A stretch of DNA of 5,545 nt. It comes from an uncultured Collinsella sp. Lineage in GTDB: Bacteria > Actinomycetota > Coriobacteriia > Coriobacteriales > Coriobacteriaceae. The notes under the pieces are model-generated. The model had not been told where the DNA came from. It made no database searches and was given only the letters and a program-made list of their open reading frames with translations. The position numbers and the translations under genes were made by a program. The stretch spans positions 1-5,545 of the forward strand of contig CABUUE010000104.1 of the NCBI GenBank assembly GCA_902494685.1, in the 5' to 3' direction. Shown here piece after piece: positions 5,091 to 5,545 of the stretch; position 1 is the stretch's first letter; each line of letters starts with the position of its first letter.

Positions 5091-5141
5091 CAGCAAACGC
5101 CGTAGCCTTGTATTCGAAAAGTCACCATTAAGGAGGAGACC

Positions 5142-5545
5142 ATGGAGTATCTGAAGCTCAACAACGACGTAGAGATGCCCATCGAAGGTTTGGGCACTTT
5201 CCTCATGACCCCGGCCGAGGCCGAAGCAGCCGCAACCGCCGCGCTCGCGGCTGGCTACGAGCACATCGACACCGCCAACGCCTACATGAACGAGCGCGCC
5301 GTGGGCCGTGCCATCGCCAAGAGCGGCATCGCGCGCGACAAGATCTTCGTCTCCACCAAGCTCTGGCCGAGCGTCTACGACGCGGGCATGCCGGCGGTGG
5401 ACGCCACGCTCCAGCGCCTGGGGCTCGACTACGTCGACATGCTCATCCTGCACCAGCCGGTAGGCGACTACCTTGCCGCGTGGCGCACGATGGAGGAGGC
5501 GTACCGCGCGGGCAAGGTGCGCGCCCTCGGCCTCTCCAACTTCCC
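5142..5545 (+). CDS. Aldo/keto reductase, N-terminal half (cut by window edge)
   Basis: The first 134 residues of a cytosolic (beta/alpha)8 NAD(P)H-dependent carbonyl reductase of the 2,5-diketo-gluconate-reductase-like branch; complete members have about 270-280 residues. The catalytic tetrad is intact: Asp43 and Tyr48 in 'HIDTANAYMNERAVG' (41-55), Lys73 in 'IFVSTKLWP' (68-76), and His104 in 'YVDMLILHQPV' (97-107). The visible part ends in 'GKVRALGLSNF' (124-134), the strand carrying the conserved Ser-Asn of the family. A perfect AGGAGGAG (5131-5138) precedes the ATG. Codon third positions are strongly G/C, more so than in the hydrolase and CMD-cupin genes. Its divergent LysR neighbour is the probable regulator. 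The physiological aldehyde or ketone is not identifiable. Confidence 0.93.
   Translation, partial: MEYLKLNNDVEMPIEGLGTFLMTPAEAEAAATAALAAGYEHIDTANAYMNERAVGRAIAKSGIARDKIFVSTKLWPSVYDAGMPAVDATLQRLGLDYVDMLILHQPVGDYLAAWRTMEEAYRAGKVRALGLSNF

Overview
The window looks like a chromosomal stretch from a GC-rich anaerobic actinobacterium, most likely one of the gut Coriobacteriia (Eggerthellaceae-like). This rests on protein character (the AAA ATPase family with an 'SRVSEIAKRMGV..YASQYKRRLL' tail, a LysR/aldo-keto reductase pair, GC-rich codon use) and not on a marker gene, so the assignment is an inference. No rRNA, tRNA, CRISPR array or insertion sequence was seen.

Layout. (1) Positions 1-750 are a decayed zone. 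Three tandem 19-bp units (111-167) lie directly ahead of a wrecked plus-strand AAA ATPase gene (169-641), which has lost its P-loop end and most of its middle and changes frame near 400. A 14-bp inverted repeat with a 44-bp loop (669-740) follows. (2) Positions 751-3406 hold three minus-strand genes: an iron-sulfur-flavoprotein-like NAD(P)H/FMN oxidoreductase (751-1281), a Cys-nucleophile alpha/beta hydrolase (1427-2398), and a fusion of a carboxymuconolactone-decarboxylase-like (CMD) domain with a cupin (2401-3165). The last two are translationally coupled. Their leader (3166-3372) carries what looks like the C-terminal tail of a second flavodoxin-family gene (3227-3328). (3) Divergent to them is a MerR-family regulator (3441-3881) with a Cys at position 52, as in aldehyde-sensing AdhR/NmlR proteins. 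The shared intergenic region has a textbook MerR promoter pointing at the CMD-cupin gene: TTGACC, a 19-bp spacer, TACCTT, with a 7+6+7 dyad. (4) A strong terminator (3934-3970) separates merR from a convergent LysR gene (4113-5012). (5) The LysR gene is divergent from an aldo/keto reductase (5142 to the window edge) with a complete D-Y-K-H tetrad. Their intergenic region holds a T-N11-A dyad typical of LysR boxes.

How the parts may work together. The MerR regulator, the CMD-cupin protein, the hydrolase and the flavin oxidoreductase look like a small inducible module for reactive carbonyl, quinone or lactone-type compounds. In Bacillus subtilis the related regulator AdhR responds to aldehydes and controls, among others, a CMD-like gene. 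The LysR/aldo-keto reductase pair next door would be a second, separate carbonyl-handling unit. The substrates cannot be read from the sequence.
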